NCBI RefSeq assembly: GCF_900476375.1
Contig: NZ_UPPP01000061.1
Span: 79,667 to 143,666 of the forward strand
Source: Allolucifera butyrica
GTDB lineage: Bacteria; Bacillota; Negativicutes; Sporomusales; UPPP01
Direction of reading: 5' to 3'
Length of the DNA: 64,000 nucleotides
Positions 10,401 through 18,920 of this stretch are shown in pieces. Position 1 is the first letter of the stretch; every line of letters starts with the position of its first letter. The notes beneath the pieces were generated by a model. That model was not told where the DNA came from and made no database searches. It was given only the letters and a program-made list of their open reading frames with translations. The translations under genes and the position numbers were made by a program.

Positions 10401-10724
10401 TTACAGGGCCCGTTCAATTACGGCGCCGATATCCTTACGGGGACGATAACCGACAATCCGGTTGATTTCCTGTCCGTCTTTCAAGACAACCAGCGTAGGA
10501 ATGCTCATTACGCCATACTGGCTTGCAATTTGCTGCTGCTCATCCACATTGACTTTAGCTACAACAGCCTGGCCTTCATAGGTTTGAGCCACAGCCTCTA
10601 CTTCCGGGGCAACCATTTTGCACGGACCGCACCAAGGCGCCCAAAAATCGACTAAAACGGGTTTAGCGGCCTTTAATACCTTTGAATCAAATTCTTCCTG
10701 GTTGGAAATCGTAATTACACTCAT
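10401..10724 (-). CDS. trxA: Thioredoxin
   Basis: Thioredoxin reduces protein disulfides in the cytosol, using electrons from thioredoxin reductase. The 107-residue protein has the active site C32-G-P-C35 in [15 protein letters not shown] and the cis-proline in [17 protein letters not shown] sits before the ATG. The gene has its own promoter about 135 bases upstream, with an operator-like palindrome over the start site (10836-10854), so its expression is probably regulated. It lies between rnpB and yebC. Confidence 0.97.
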   Translation of the reverse strand: MSVITISNQEEFDSKVLKAAKPVLVDFWAPWCGPCKMVAPEVEAVAQTYEGQAVVAKVNVDEQQQIASQYGVMSIPTLVVLKDGQEINRIVGYRPRKDIGAVIERAL

Positions 10725-10777
10725 TTTTTTGCCTCCCTGTCTCTTTTTTTATAAGTATAGAAAGTAAACTTTGAATA

Positions 10778-10800
10778 GCCGTTAACGGTTTTTCTTATAG
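10778..10800. repeat. Dispersed hairpin, copy D, in the trxA leader
   Basis: GCCGTTAACGGTTTTTCTTA followed by TAG on the plus strand. It lies in the predicted 5' untranslated region of trxA in the reverse orientation to its transcription. Confidence 0.5.
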
Positions 10801-10835
10801 TATAAAACAAATAAAAACTTTTTAATCACATACCC

Positions 10836-10854
10836 TACCCCATCCCCGGGGGTA
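10836..10854. promoter_or_regulatory. Operator-like palindrome at the trxA start site
   Basis: TACCCC (10836-10841) and GGGGTA (10849-10854) form a perfect inverted repeat with a 7-base spacer, with an extra TACCC directly before it. It overlaps the predicted transcription start of trxA. The G/C-tract form resembles sites of CsoR/FrmR-type (DUF156) repressors; this is inference by pattern only. Confidence 0.45.
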
Positions 10855-10859
10855 ATTCT

Positions 10860-10888
10860 ATTTTAATAAGTTTTGAGGAAAAAGTCAA
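10860..10888 (-). promoter_or_regulatory. SigA-type promoter of trxA
   Basis: TTGACT (10883-10888) and TAAAAT (10860-10865) with a 17-base spacer, pointing at trxA. Confidence 0.7.
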
Positions 10889-10939
10889 TCCGCACTATGT
10901 TTAATTTACAGTTACAAGGCGGTTCACACTTTTTCCGGC

Positions 10940-10978
10940 AAAAAAAATCGCAGTTGACCGAAACGCCAACCACGATTT
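10940..10978 (-). terminator. Rho-independent terminator of rnpB
   Basis: AAATCGTGGTTG and CAACTGCGATTT pair around a 10-base loop and are followed by eight T on the minus strand, 14 bases after the RNase P RNA end. Confidence 0.8.
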
Positions 10979-10991
10979 GGAGACAATCCAG

Positions 10992-11355
10992 CTATGAGTA
11001 TTCAATAAGCCGAGTCCTGTTCCGCAAAACTATGCGGTGATGATCATTTATCTGGACCGGCAGTTGCCTGACGGTTCTAGCGACACAACCCGGAAGGCTC
11101 AGCGGGCCGCTTCATCCCTTCCCTATTTGGTCTTGCTCCAAGTGGGGTTTACCTAGCCAGCCAGTCACCTGGCTGCTGGTGCGCTCTTACCGCACCGTTC
11201 CATCCTTACCCGGTTTTTATACCGGGCGGTCTACATTTCTGTGGCACTTTCCCTGAGGTCACCCTCGCTGGACGTTATCCAGCACTCTGCCCTGCGGAGC
11301 TCGGACTTTCCTCGAATATCCTGTCGATATCCGCGATCATCTTTCCTACTCATAG
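10992..11355 (-). ncRNA. rnpB: RNase P RNA
   Basis: This is the catalytic RNA that matures tRNA 5' ends. On the minus strand it contains the universal GAGGAAAGTCCGAGCTCC block, AGAGTGCTGGATAACGTCCA, AAAGTGCCACAGAAA, GGTAAACCCC and the 3' block GGACTCGGCTTA. The ends are set by the P1 helix: CTATGAGTA at 10992-11000 pairs with TACTCATAG at 11347-11355. The layout looks like type A rather than the Bacillus type B. It has its own promoter and terminator. Confidence 0.97.
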
Positions 11356-11371
11356 CATGAAATCTTTCGCA

Positions 11372-11400
11372 ATTATAACACAGTCGGAGCAACTAATCAA
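11372..11400 (-). promoter_or_regulatory. SigA promoter of rnpB
   Basis: TTGATT (11395-11400), 17 bases, TATAAT (11372-11377), about 17 bases before the RNase P RNA P1 helix. Confidence 0.85.
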
Positions 11401-11416
11401 GTTCTTAAACCGTTTT

Positions 11417-12115
11417 TTATTCTATAAGCAGTATGCGCCCGCAATTGTCACAATATACAATATCCTGCGTCATCGACAGTTGAACGGCGGGAACGCTCAT
11501 CCTGCAACCACCGCATACGCCATTTTCCAGTTTGGCAAGGGGATAAGAGGTTTTCCTCTGCAATGCTTTATAACGGCTTAAAACAACCGGATCAACCTGA
11601 GCCGCCACGTTATCATATTGAGACTGCAATTGGCTGACCTCCGTTTCAATCAGAGCAATTTCCTGTGAAATTTGCTGCTGCTTGACCAAATGTTCTTTTT
11701 TCTTCTCTTCAATTTGTTTTTCATCCTGAATAATTTTCTGCATCAATTTTTCGGATTCATCCATTCCTTCAAATACTTCCTCTTCCCGCATGGCAATATC
11801 CCGTTTGGCCGCGTCATATTTTGTTTTAAGCTGTTCCATTTCTTTTAAATTGGTAATTTCACCACTATATAAACGTGTTTCGAACTGGTGATATTGTTGA
11901 ATGATATGAGACAGATCCGTTTCTTGTCGGGCGCACACTTTTTTCATACAGACCAATTTCTCGCGGTCTGCAGCCACGCTTTGTATAAGCAGCTTAATTT
12001 CCTGCCATAATTGTCTCACTTCTTCCGAACATATATTTTGGTGCCTACTCTTTAGTAAATTTTCCTGCCGTTCAAAAGTCTGAAGCTGCCAAAGCAACTG
12101 CAAATCCTCTTTCAT
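11417..12115 (-). CDS. C4-type zinc-ribbon protein with long coiled coil
   Basis: This 232-residue cytosolic protein is mostly heptad-rich coiled coil (about residues 1-175). A C-terminal zinc ribbon follows, built from two CxxC pairs: GVCGGCRMSVP and YCDNCGRILL. This is the domain layout of the DUF164/CT398-like family, whose members are found beside nif3 in many Firmicutes. Coiled-coil zinc-ribbon proteins of this class have been proposed to act as adaptors, but a role here is not established. GAGGAG precedes the ATG. It lies 59 bases after nif3 and ends just before the rnpB promoter. Confidence 0.85.
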   Translation of the reverse strand: MKEDLQLLWQLQTFERQENLLKSRHQNICSEEVRQLWQEIKLLIQSVAADREKLVCMKKVCARQETDLSHIIQQYHQFETRLYSGEITNLKEMEQLKTKYDAAKRDIAMREEEVFEGMDESEKLMQKIIQDEKQIEEKKKEHLVKQQQISQEIALIETEVSQLQSQYDNVAAQVDPVVLSRYKALQRKTSYPLAKLENGVCGGCRMSVPAVQLSMTQDIVYCDNCGRILLIE

Positions 12116-12151
12116 ACCACCAACTCCTCACTTATTAGTATAAAATAGAAA

Positions 12152-12176
12152 GACAGGCAGAATTACACTACCTGTC
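12152..12176 (-). terminator. Weak hairpin after nif3
   Basis: GACAGG and CCTGTC pair with an interrupted extension and are followed by TTTCTATTTT. It overlaps the nif3 stop and could be a weak terminator. Confidence 0.35.
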
Positions 12177-13296
12177 AATCATACCAATGAAAAATATCCT
12201 GATTGGCGCCGCCGGAATGAACCGTCAAATCCCATTGATTGCTGGCGGCGGACTGCTTTAAATAATTCACAACATGGCTAAGGACGGGGTATTCTGTCGC
12301 AAAGTGTCCGGCGTCTATAACCGACAATCCCATTGATACCGCCTCTTGGGCCTGGTGATACTTTACGTCGCCGGTTACCAGTACCTTCGCACCGGCTTTG
12401 GCTGCGGCAGGAATCAATTCTGCGCCGCTGCCGCCGCATACAGCTACCTTCTGAATTGGCTGATTTGCATCCCCCGCCACTTTTACCGCCGGTATTTGCA
12501 ATACCTGTTTTACTTGCGAGGCAAACGAAGTCAATGACTGAGGTTTTTTCAGGCTGCCGGTACGGCCTAAACCGAAGGATACAACCGGATTCGTCAAGGG
12601 ATAAAGATCATAAGCAACTTCTTCATACGGATGAACCGCCTTTAAACACTGAATCACCTTCGTACTGATTGAGGCCGGTACTACTGTTTCCAGCCGGACT
12701 TCTTCCACTGATTCCAATCTGTTTTGCCGGCCAATATAAGGGCTTGTTCCTGCGAGCGGCATAAAGGTTCCCATTCCTGCCGCCGTAAACGAACAATGGC
12801 TATACTTGCCGATGTGTCCGGCACCGGCATCTAATATCGCTGCTCTCACCGGTTCGGCATGGGGACGGGGCACAAAAACAACCAGTTTATTAAATTTTTC
12901 AACACGGGTCACCTGTAAAATTAAAATGTCCTGTAAGCCTACTAATCCGGCCAGGACATCATTGACTCCGCCGGGCGCAATATCCAGGTTGGTATGCGCC
13001 GCATAAACGGCAATATTATTTTTTAATAAGACCGCCAATATATTCCCCAGGTTTTTGTCGGTGCGAATCTTGTCCAGACCTTTAAAAAATAAGGGATGAT
13101 GGGAAATTATCATATCTACTTTCTGCTCGGCGGCATAAAGGACCGTCGGCAAAGTAACATCCAAAACGACCAGAATATTTTTAACTTTCTGCGCCGGGTC
13201 CCCCACAAGCAAGCCTACATGGTCCCAGTCTTCAGCCAAATAGGCAGGAGCTAATTTTTCCATTTCGTCTATCACCATCTGACAAGTTACAGACAT
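12175..13296 (-). CDS. Nif3-like dinuclear metal centre protein
   Basis: This 373-residue protein of the NIF3/YbgI/YqfO family forms ring-shaped assemblies with a two-metal site. Metal-site motifs are visible: MIISHHPLFFKGL and YAAHTNLDIAPGG in the N-terminal half, and VIDAGHFATEYP near the C-terminus. About 100 residues between them (KLVVFVPRPHAEPVRAAI ... HPYEEVAYDLYPL) form the extra PII/CutA-like domain of the long Firmicute form. The biochemical function is unsettled. The ATG overlaps the trmK stop by ten bases, and the pairing with trmK matches yqfN-yqfO of Bacillus. Confidence 0.93.
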   Translation of the reverse strand: MSVTCQMVIDEMEKLAPAYLAEDWDHVGLLVGDPAQKVKNILVVLDVTLPTVLYAAEQKVDMIISHHPLFFKGLDKIRTDKNLGNILAVLLKNNIAVYAAHTNLDIAPGGVNDVLAGLVGLQDILILQVTRVEKFNKLVVFVPRPHAEPVRAAILDAGAGHIGKYSHCSFTAAGMGTFMPLAGTSPYIGRQNRLESVEEVRLETVVPASISTKVIQCLKAVHPYEEVAYDLYPLTNPVVSFGLGRTGSLKKPQSLTSFASQVKQVLQIPAVKVAGDANQPIQKVAVCGGSGAELIPAAAKAGAKVLVTGDVKYHQAQEAVSMGLSVIDAGHFATEYPVLSHVVNYLKQSAASNQWDLTVHSGGANQDIFHWYD

Positions 13297-13976
13297 TTTA
13301 AATAAGCCTCCATCTGTTGAATTTTATTCAACAATTCGTAATACTTAACCGTAAGAACCGCTTCTTTACTGCCGTTCATTTGGGTGAGGACTTTTTCCCA
13401 TTGCCCCAATAATAGCTCCATGTGTTCCCGTAATAATGGATGACGCCGGCGCCATAATAATGGCCCTACCTCATATAATACCGGCTCGATGGGGTCCATT
13501 AAGCCTTTTTCGGCAACAAGGATCTCGTATAGTCTTCCGTCTTCCTTCACCAGCGTTTCCTGCGTAAGCTTCCAGCCATTGGCAGCCAACCACTGACGGA
13601 CCTCGCCGGCCCCAATCATTGGCTGTAAAATCAAGTGCGATAAAGAGGCAACTACTTCCGGCCGGGCTGTCAGTATATGCAGCATGGTAGAGCCGCCCAT
13701 GCCGGCAATGACGGCGACATCCACTTCATAAGGAGAAATAATGGTAAAGCCGTCTCCCTGGCGCAAGGAAATCCGGTCGGTCAATGAATGTTGTTTTACG
13801 ATATTTTGCGCTGCCCGAAACGGACCGGTATGTAAATCGCCGGCGACAAGGCGGGGGGCGATTTTTTGCTGTATCAGATAAACCGGCAAATAGGCATGGT
13901 CTGTGCCTATATCAGCCACAGCCGCTCCTGGTGGCACAAAAGAGGCGATTGCCATTAACCGCTCACTGATTTTCAA
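13287..13976 (-). CDS. trmK: tRNA (adenine(22)-N1)-methyltransferase
   Basis: TrmK methylates N1 of A22 in tRNA with SAM. The 229-residue protein has motif I VADIGTDHAYLPVYL, GDLHTGPFRAA, and the family signature VAVIAGMGGSTM followed by LILQPMIGAGEVR. GAGGG seven bases before a TTG gives an N-terminus (MKISERLMAIASFVP) matching known TrmK proteins. A longer open frame reaches back through the tRNA genes but is not a gene. It sits downstream of rpoD and the tRNAs and is coupled to nif3. Confidence 0.93.
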   Translation of the reverse strand: MKISERLMAIASFVPPGAAVADIGTDHAYLPVYLIQQKIAPRLVAGDLHTGPFRAAQNIVKQHSLTDRISLRQGDGFTIISPYEVDVAVIAGMGGSTMLHILTARPEVVASLSHLILQPMIGAGEVRQWLAANGWKLTQETLVKEDGRLYEILVAEKGLMDPIEPVLYEVGPLLWRRRHPLLREHMELLLGQWEKVLTQMNGSKEAVLTVKYYELLNKIQQMEAYLKCL

Positions 13977-14038
13977 TAGTATTCCCTCGCAATTCTCTAG
14001 TAATATTCGTTTAGCGAAAAAAAAATCCTGCTGCTCTA

Positions 14039-14064
14039 TAATATCAATAATATCAATAATATCA
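14039..14064. repeat. Short 9-base tandem repeat upstream of trmK
   Basis: AATATCAAT or close variants repeat nearly three times directly before hairpin copy E. Confidence 0.6.
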
Positions 14065-14088
14065 TAAGAAAGACCCAAAGGGTCTTTA
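14063..14088. repeat. Dispersed hairpin, copy E
   Basis: CATAAGAAAGACCCAAAGGG followed by TCTTTA. It has the same palindrome as copy C and, like it, lies past a terminator followed by the sequence TGTGGGA(C/T)CAGAAAGTA on the minus strand. Confidence 0.65.
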
Positions 14089-14102
14089 CTTTCTGGTCCC
14101 AC

Positions 14103-14131
14103 AAAAAAACGCAAAGCAATTACCGCTTTGC
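14103..14131 (-). terminator. Rho-independent terminator of the tRNA operon
   Basis: GCAAAGCGGTAATTGCTTTG closes as a hairpin with the next C and runs into TTTTTTT on the minus strand, 30 bases after tRNA-Val. Confidence 0.85.
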
Positions 14132-14161
14132 ATCGAACTCTTAGAAAAGATATTATAAAAT

Positions 14162-14237
<76 letters not shown>

Positions 14238-14240
14238 ACA

Positions 14241-14315
14241 TGGTGACCCGTAGGGGATTCGAACCCCTGATACCGCCGTGAAAGGGCGGTGTCTTAACCA
14301 CTTGACCAACGGGCC
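14241..14315 (-). tRNA. tRNA-Glu (TTC)
   Basis: A 75-base cloverleaf. The anticodon loop CTTTCAC sits in a CCGCC/GGCGG stem, the T-arm is AGGGGTTCGAATCCCCT, and CCA is encoded. Three bases separate it from tRNA-Val. Confidence 0.97.
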
Positions 14316-14331
14316 ATGCTAATAAAAAAGG

Positions 14332-14406
14332 TGGTGGGCCCACCTGGGATCGAACCAGGGACCAGCCGGTTATGAGCCGGCTGCTCTACCGCTGAGCTAT
14401 AGGCCC
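14332..14406 (-). tRNA. tRNA-Met (CAT)
   Basis: A 75-base cloverleaf with anticodon loop CTCATAA in a GCCGG/CCGGC stem, GGGCCTA/TGGGCCC acceptor stem, discriminator A and encoded CCA. The overall sequence fits elongator Met; a lysidine-modified Ile tRNA, which also has CAT, cannot be fully excluded by eye. Confidence 0.93.
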
Positions 14407-14466
14407 TTATAGATATTTAAAACAGGTTTTCCGAAGAAAGCCTGTCTAAAACCTCTTGTGATAAGC

Positions 14467-14541
14467 TGGCTCCTCGAGTAGGACTCGAACCTACAACCAC
14501 TCGGTTAACAGCCGAGTGCTCTACCATTGAGCTATCGAGGA
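14467..14541 (-). tRNA. tRNA-Asn (GTT)
   Basis: A 75-base cloverleaf with TCCTCGA/TCGAGGA acceptor stem, anticodon loop CTGTTAA in a CTCGG/CCGAG stem, discriminator G and encoded CCA. It is the first tRNA of the Asn-Met-Glu-Val operon. Confidence 0.97.
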
Positions 14542-14559
14542 ACGTCACCAACAAGAAAT

Positions 14560-14588
14560 ATTATACGATAATGTAGGGATTACGTCAA
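14560..14588 (-). promoter_or_regulatory. SigA promoter of the tRNA operon
   Basis: TTGACG (14583-14588), 17-base spacer, TATAAT (14560-14565), 19 bases before tRNA-Asn. Confidence 0.88.
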
Positions 14589-14626
14589 GTGATTTCTTTA
14601 AATACTTTTAATTGGAATCAAAAGTG

Positions 14627-15736
14627 TTATTCCAGAAAATCTTTGAGTTTTTTACTCCGGCTGGGATGTCTCAACTTGCGCAGCGCTTTGGCCTCAATTT
14701 GACGAATCCGTTCCCGCGTCACCCCAAAGTGTTGTCCCACTTCTTCCAAGGTACGCGCCCTTCCATCGTCCAATCCGAAACGCAGCCGCAACACCTTTTC
14801 TTCCCGCGGTGTAAGCGTCTCCAATACTTCCTCCAACTGTTCCTTTAAAAGCATAAAGGAAGCGGCTTCCGCCGGAGCCGGAGCATCCTGATCCTCAATA
14901 AAATCACCAAGATGCGAATCTTCTTCTTCTCCAATTGGAGTTTCCAACGATACCGGTTCTTGTGCAATTTTCATGATTTCCCGTACCCGGTCCACACTAA
15001 TATCCATTTCACCGGCTATTTCTTCCGGCGATGGTTCATGCCCCAATTCCTGTAACAGCTGTCTTGAAACCCGGATTAGTTTGTTGATCGTTTCTACCAT
15101 ATGAACGGGTATACGAATTGTCCTGGCTTGGTCGGCAATCGCGCGGGTGATGGCTTGACGAATCCACCAAGTGGCATAAGTACTGAATTTATACCCTTTG
15201 TTATAATCAAATTTTTCTACCGCTTTAATTAAGCCAAGATTCCCTTCCTGAATCAAATCTAAAAATAGCATTCCCCGCCCAACATAACGTTTGGCGATAC
15301 TGACAACTAGCCGCAGATTGGCCTCGGCCAAACGGCGCTTAGCCTCATCATCCCCCAGTTCCATTTTTTTGGCTAACTGAATTTCTTCTTCGGCGCTTAA
15401 AAGGGGTACACGGCCAATTTCCTTAAGATACATGCGCACCGGGTCATCAATGCTAATACCCTCAGGAATGGTTAAATCGATGTCTACCTCTTCCTGCGTT
15501 ACTTCTATTTCTGAAATATCCGGGCCTTCTAGATTATCAACGTCAGGAATTTCATCTACTATTTCGATTCCTTTATTTTGAAACAGCTCGTAAATGTCGT
15601 CAATTTCATCCGGTGATAAATCCTCACTTTGCAAGCGGTCCATAAATTCACCGGAAGTTAATACCCCACCACGTTTTTTGGCTGTATGCAAGAGTTCATT
15701 TACATTATCCGTTGTAATATTTTTTTTCTCTGTCAT
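14627..15736 (-). CDS. rpoD: Primary RNA polymerase sigma factor
   Basis: This is the housekeeping sigma-70 factor (SigA), 369 residues. It has the acidic N-terminal region 1.1, region 1.2 ([21 protein letters not shown], split at the usual point), and region 2 with [20 protein letters not shown] and [20 protein letters not shown]. Region 3 ([20 protein letters not shown]) and region 4 with the helix-turn-helix [21 protein letters not shown] follow. It lies 51 bases downstream of dnaG as in the macromolecular synthesis operon. The consensus promoters throughout this window fit its expected specificity. Confidence 0.98.
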   Translation of the reverse strand: MTEKKNITTDNVNELLHTAKKRGGVLTSGEFMDRLQSEDLSPDEIDDIYELFQNKGIEIVDEIPDVDNLEGPDISEIEVTQEEVDIDLTIPEGISIDDPVRMYLKEIGRVPLLSAEEEIQLAKKMELGDDEAKRRLAEANLRLVVSIAKRYVGRGMLFLDLIQEGNLGLIKAVEKFDYNKGYKFSTYATWWIRQAITRAIADQARTIRIPVHMVETINKLIRVSRQLLQELGHEPSPEEIAGEMDISVDRVREIMKIAQEPVSLETPIGEEEDSHLGDFIEDQDAPAPAEAASFMLLKEQLEEVLETLTPREEKVLRLRFGLDDGRARTLEEVGQHFGVTRERIRQIEAKALRKLRHPSRSKKLKDFLE

Positions 15737-15787
15737 TCTATCTCCCCCCCTCCGTTGGTTGGCCCGTTTAAGACATGAAACTGATTA

Positions 15788-17593
15788 TTACGGTTTATAT
15801 AATTTGCTAATTTCATCTTTAATTCGCTGACTTTCCGCTAATTCCTGCAGAAAGTTACTATCCCCCATACGTTGTAATTCATCGGCTCGCAAACGATGTT
15901 GTTCATACAATAAGTTTAAGTGCGACAATTTAACTGCCCTAATACAATCATCAATCATTCTGCTTACATCAGTACACGGAAACTCCAATAACATAATATG
16001 GGAAAATTCGGCATTGGCTTTTTCACTCAAATTCATCGCCAATATTACCGGCTCAATCTTTCCTCCTGCCGCAAAGGCATTAAATAAAGAATGTACGATT
16101 TCACGCCGCCATGTATCTTCAATTGAATCAGCATCAATTTGGACTTGTACGTACGGGATCAAAGCACTGTCGTCACACATAAGACGGATCATTTGACGTT
16201 CCGCTTGTACGGCGGCAGTGTCAACAGCTTTAGGCATTGTTATTATGTCCATATTTTTACCCGTTTTTACATTTTTATCCTTTTGAGTCGTTGTTAAGTA
16301 TTTCCGCAATTCACTGCGAATGGCACTTTCGGCAACTCCCAGGGTCTGGGAAAGACGGATAATATAAGCGTTGACTTCCACCGCATTATTCGAATCCGCC
16401 AGTACCGGTACAATTTTGCCAACAACGGCTACTTTTCCTTCCAGCGTGGTATGATCGATGGTTTCCAGAGCCAGCTGAAGCTGGTAATCGATAAGGGTCG
16501 CCGCGTTTTTTACGAGAGTGCGGAATTCTTCAATACCATGCTTACGGATAAATTCGTCGGGATCTTTGCCATCGGGAATTTTCACCACCCGGACTTTCGC
16601 GCCTAAAACGCGCACGATGGATAAAGCGCGCAAAGTAGCATTTTGGCCGGCAGCATCACTATCATAGGCAAAAATGATTTCCGCCCCGTAACGCAATAAC
16701 GGCTTTGCCTGTTCCGCCGTAAACGCGGTACCCAGGGAAGCAACGACATTCGCCATTCCATGAGCGTGAGCCGTAATGGCATCCATATATCCCTCTACCA
16801 CAATGGCCTGACCGGAACTACGGATATGTTCACCGGCAATGTCCAATCCATACAAAATATGACGTTTGTTAAAAATGGGCGTTTCCGGCGAATTTAAATA
16901 TTTGGGCTGGGTCTGATCCATAATGCGGCCGCCAAACCCGACAACCTTGCCTCTGGCATTACATATGGGAAATATAATCCGGTCACGAAAGCGGTCATAA
17001 AAACCTTCTCCCCCGTTTTTATGTACTGCTAATCCTGCTTTCAGTAAAATATCGGCCTTCAGATTTCGTTTTAAAAGGGCATTAGATAGTTTATCCCAAG
17101 CAGCCGGAGCGTAACCCAGCCTAAATTTCACGGCAATTTCGGCGGTAATACCACGGTGGGCTAAGTAATTTCTGGCATTTATGCCATAATCGGTCTTAGT
17201 CAGACAAGAATGGAAAAAATTGCGGGCCAGTTCATTAGCCTGAAATAAACTGGCGATTTCCTTTTCTCTTTCTCTTTCGTAAGCGGACTTTTCTTTTTCC
17301 GGCAAAGGAATATTCATTTTATTGGCCAGTATTTTTACGGCTTCCATAAAACCGACATTTTCAATTTTCATCAAAAAACTAAAAATATTTCCTCCCGTAT
17401 GACAGCCAAAACAATAGAAAAAACCTTTATCGGGCGTAACCGAAAAAGAAGGCGTATTTTCATGATGAAATGGACAGCAACCCCAAAAATTTTTCCCTCT
17501 TTTTTTTAGCGGTACATAATCAGATATAATATTTACAATATCCCCTTCGGCTCGCAATCGTTCAATCAGGTCTTCATACTGTACATCTTTCAT
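15788..17593 (-). CDS. dnaG: DNA primase
   Basis: DnaG makes RNA primers at the replication fork. The 601-residue protein has the CHC2-type zinc finger (CPFHHENTPSFSV ... FYCFGCHTGG) and the TOPRIM catalytic fold (AIVVEGYMDAITAHAHGM, IIFAYDSDAAGQNA, IPDGKDPDEFI). A C-terminal helical region (about 450-600) binds the DnaB/DnaC helicase. It heads the dnaG-rpoD pair. The 237 bases upstream are AT-rich and contain no gene; no convincing minus-strand promoter was recognized there. Confidence 0.97.
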   Translation of the reverse strand: MKDVQYEDLIERLRAEGDIVNIISDYVPLKKRGKNFWGCCPFHHENTPSFSVTPDKGFFYCFGCHTGGNIFSFLMKIENVGFMEAVKILANKMNIPLPEKEKSAYEREREKEIASLFQANELARNFFHSCLTKTDYGINARNYLAHRGITAEIAVKFRLGYAPAAWDKLSNALLKRNLKADILLKAGLAVHKNGGEGFYDRFRDRIIFPICNARGKVVGFGGRIMDQTQPKYLNSPETPIFNKRHILYGLDIAGEHIRSSGQAIVVEGYMDAITAHAHGMANVVASLGTAFTAEQAKPLLRYGAEIIFAYDSDAAGQNATLRALSIVRVLGAKVRVVKIPDGKDPDEFIRKHGIEEFRTLVKNAATLIDYQLQLALETIDHTTLEGKVAVVGKIVPVLADSNNAVEVNAYIIRLSQTLGVAESAIRSELRKYLTTTQKDKNVKTGKNMDIITMPKAVDTAAVQAERQMIRLMCDDSALIPYVQVQIDADSIEDTWRREIVHSLFNAFAAGGKIEPVILAMNLSEKANAEFSHIMLLEFPCTDVSRMIDDCIRAVKLSHLNLLYEQHRLRADELQRMGDSNFLQELAESQRIKDEISKLYKP

Positions 17594-17830
17594 ATTTTCA
17601 CCACTACAAGCATGTAAATATAAATACGGTTTATAAAAGTATCCCTTTCTTAGTTTCCGAATCCGCTTTGATACGTATGATCCGCTCCAAGCTTATGTGT
17701 ATTCTACATTTTTTTCTCAAATCCTGCTCCCTTACATTTTCTCTTTTTTGCTTCTGATTATAAGATATTCAATAAAAGTTTTTAATATCCTTTTCCCTCT
17801 TGACAAATCATTCTGGATCATTATAAGAAT

Positions 17831-18829
17831 TTAGTCTGAGCCACCCCAGGTTGAAGGAATACAGATTTTTTTAAATAATTGAATGGCATATAAATCGCTC
17901 AGCCCGGCAATGTAGTCGACGACCGTTGTTTGCAGTCCCCATTTTTGTTCCCGGTTCTGGAATTCTTGCGGTAGAACATCGGGGCTATTCATAAAAAAAT
18001 CAAATAATTTACCAACCACAAATTTAGCCTTTTTTCTATCAAATTCCAAGGCTGGAGAACGATATATTTTAGCAAACATAAATTCCCGCAATTCGTGCAT
18101 TGCCTGCTGAACTTCCGGCGACATGCTAATTTCATTATGCCCATTTGAGGACTCAATCATGTCTTTTACCATTGACGTAATCATAGCTGACGGTTTGGTG
18201 CCGAGCACTTTCGTTACCCGGTCAGGCAAATCGTCAGGACGAATCATCCCGGCCCGTATTCCATCATCATAATCATGGCATAAATAAGCAATCCGGTCAC
18301 CAATCCGGACAATATTTCCTTCTAATGTATAAGGCAGGTTTGGCCCGGTATGATTGAGGATACCGTCTTTAACATCCAGGGTTAGATTAAGGCCCCGGCC
18401 TTCGTGTTCCAGATATTCTACAACCCGCAAACTCTGTTCATTATGATTATAATGACCGACAATTTCCCGGAGTGCCTCTTCGCCGGCATGGCCAAAAGGC
18501 GTATGGCCGACATCATGGCCAAGGGCAATTGCTTCCGTTAAATCTTCATTTAACAGTAAGCCCCGGGCAATAGTCCGGGAAATTTGCGCCACTTCCAAAC
18601 TATGGGTCATACGCATGCGATAATGGTCACCCGGTGTTATATAAACTTGTGTTTTATGCTTTAACCTTCGGAATGCTTTGCTATGAATGATCCGGTCCCG
18701 GTCACGCTGATACGCGGTACGGAATTCACAGGGTTCTTCCCGGTAATTTCGTTTTGCCTCTTGACTTTTTGCCGCATAGAGAGATAATAGACTATATTCC
18801 TGCTGTTCAATTCGTTCACGAATATTCAT
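17831..18829 (-). CDS. dgt: Deoxyguanosinetriphosphate triphosphohydrolase-like protein
   Basis: This is an HD-domain dNTPase, 332 residues, of the type that hydrolyses dNTPs to nucleoside and triphosphate. Motifs are FRTAYQRDRDRIIHSKAFRR in the N-terminus, H in MRMTHSLEVAQI, the HD pair in LGHDVGHTPFGHAGE, and the Asp in IAYLCHDYDDG. AGGAGGAGG precedes the ATG at 18829; an upstream extension of the frame lacks a ribosome site. It lies between dnaG and the divergent LptA-like gene. In several clostridia a dgt homologue precedes dnaG, as here. Confidence 0.93.
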   Translation of the reverse strand: MNIRERIEQQEYSLLSLYAAKSQEAKRNYREEPCEFRTAYQRDRDRIIHSKAFRRLKHKTQVYITPGDHYRMRMTHSLEVAQISRTIARGLLLNEDLTEAIALGHDVGHTPFGHAGEEALREIVGHYNHNEQSLRVVEYLEHEGRGLNLTLDVKDGILNHTGPNLPYTLEGNIVRIGDRIAYLCHDYDDGIRAGMIRPDDLPDRVTKVLGTKPSAMITSMVKDMIESSNGHNEISMSPEVQQAMHELREFMFAKIYRSPALEFDRKKAKFVVGKLFDFFMNSPDVLPQEFQNREQKWGLQTTVVDYIAGLSDLYAIQLFKKICIPSTWGGSD

Positions 18830-18891
18830 AGAACCTCCTCCTGTTACCATGGCTCCCATGCATTTCCATACCTCTTTTTTATTGAATCTGT

Positions 18892-18897
18892 TATAAT
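18892..18897 (+). promoter_or_regulatory. Extended -10 promoter of the LptA-like gene
   Basis: TGTTATAAT fits TGnTATAAT; there is no good -35. The start would lie about 17 bases before the ATG. Confidence 0.55.
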
Positions 18898-18920
18898 GGA
18901 CGTGAAAGGCGGAGTGAAAA

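Noticed and set aside
17810..17838. Plus-strand TTGACA-16-TATAAG
   Set aside because: It would point into the 3' end of dgt on the opposite strand with no gene behind it; probably chance in AT-rich DNA.
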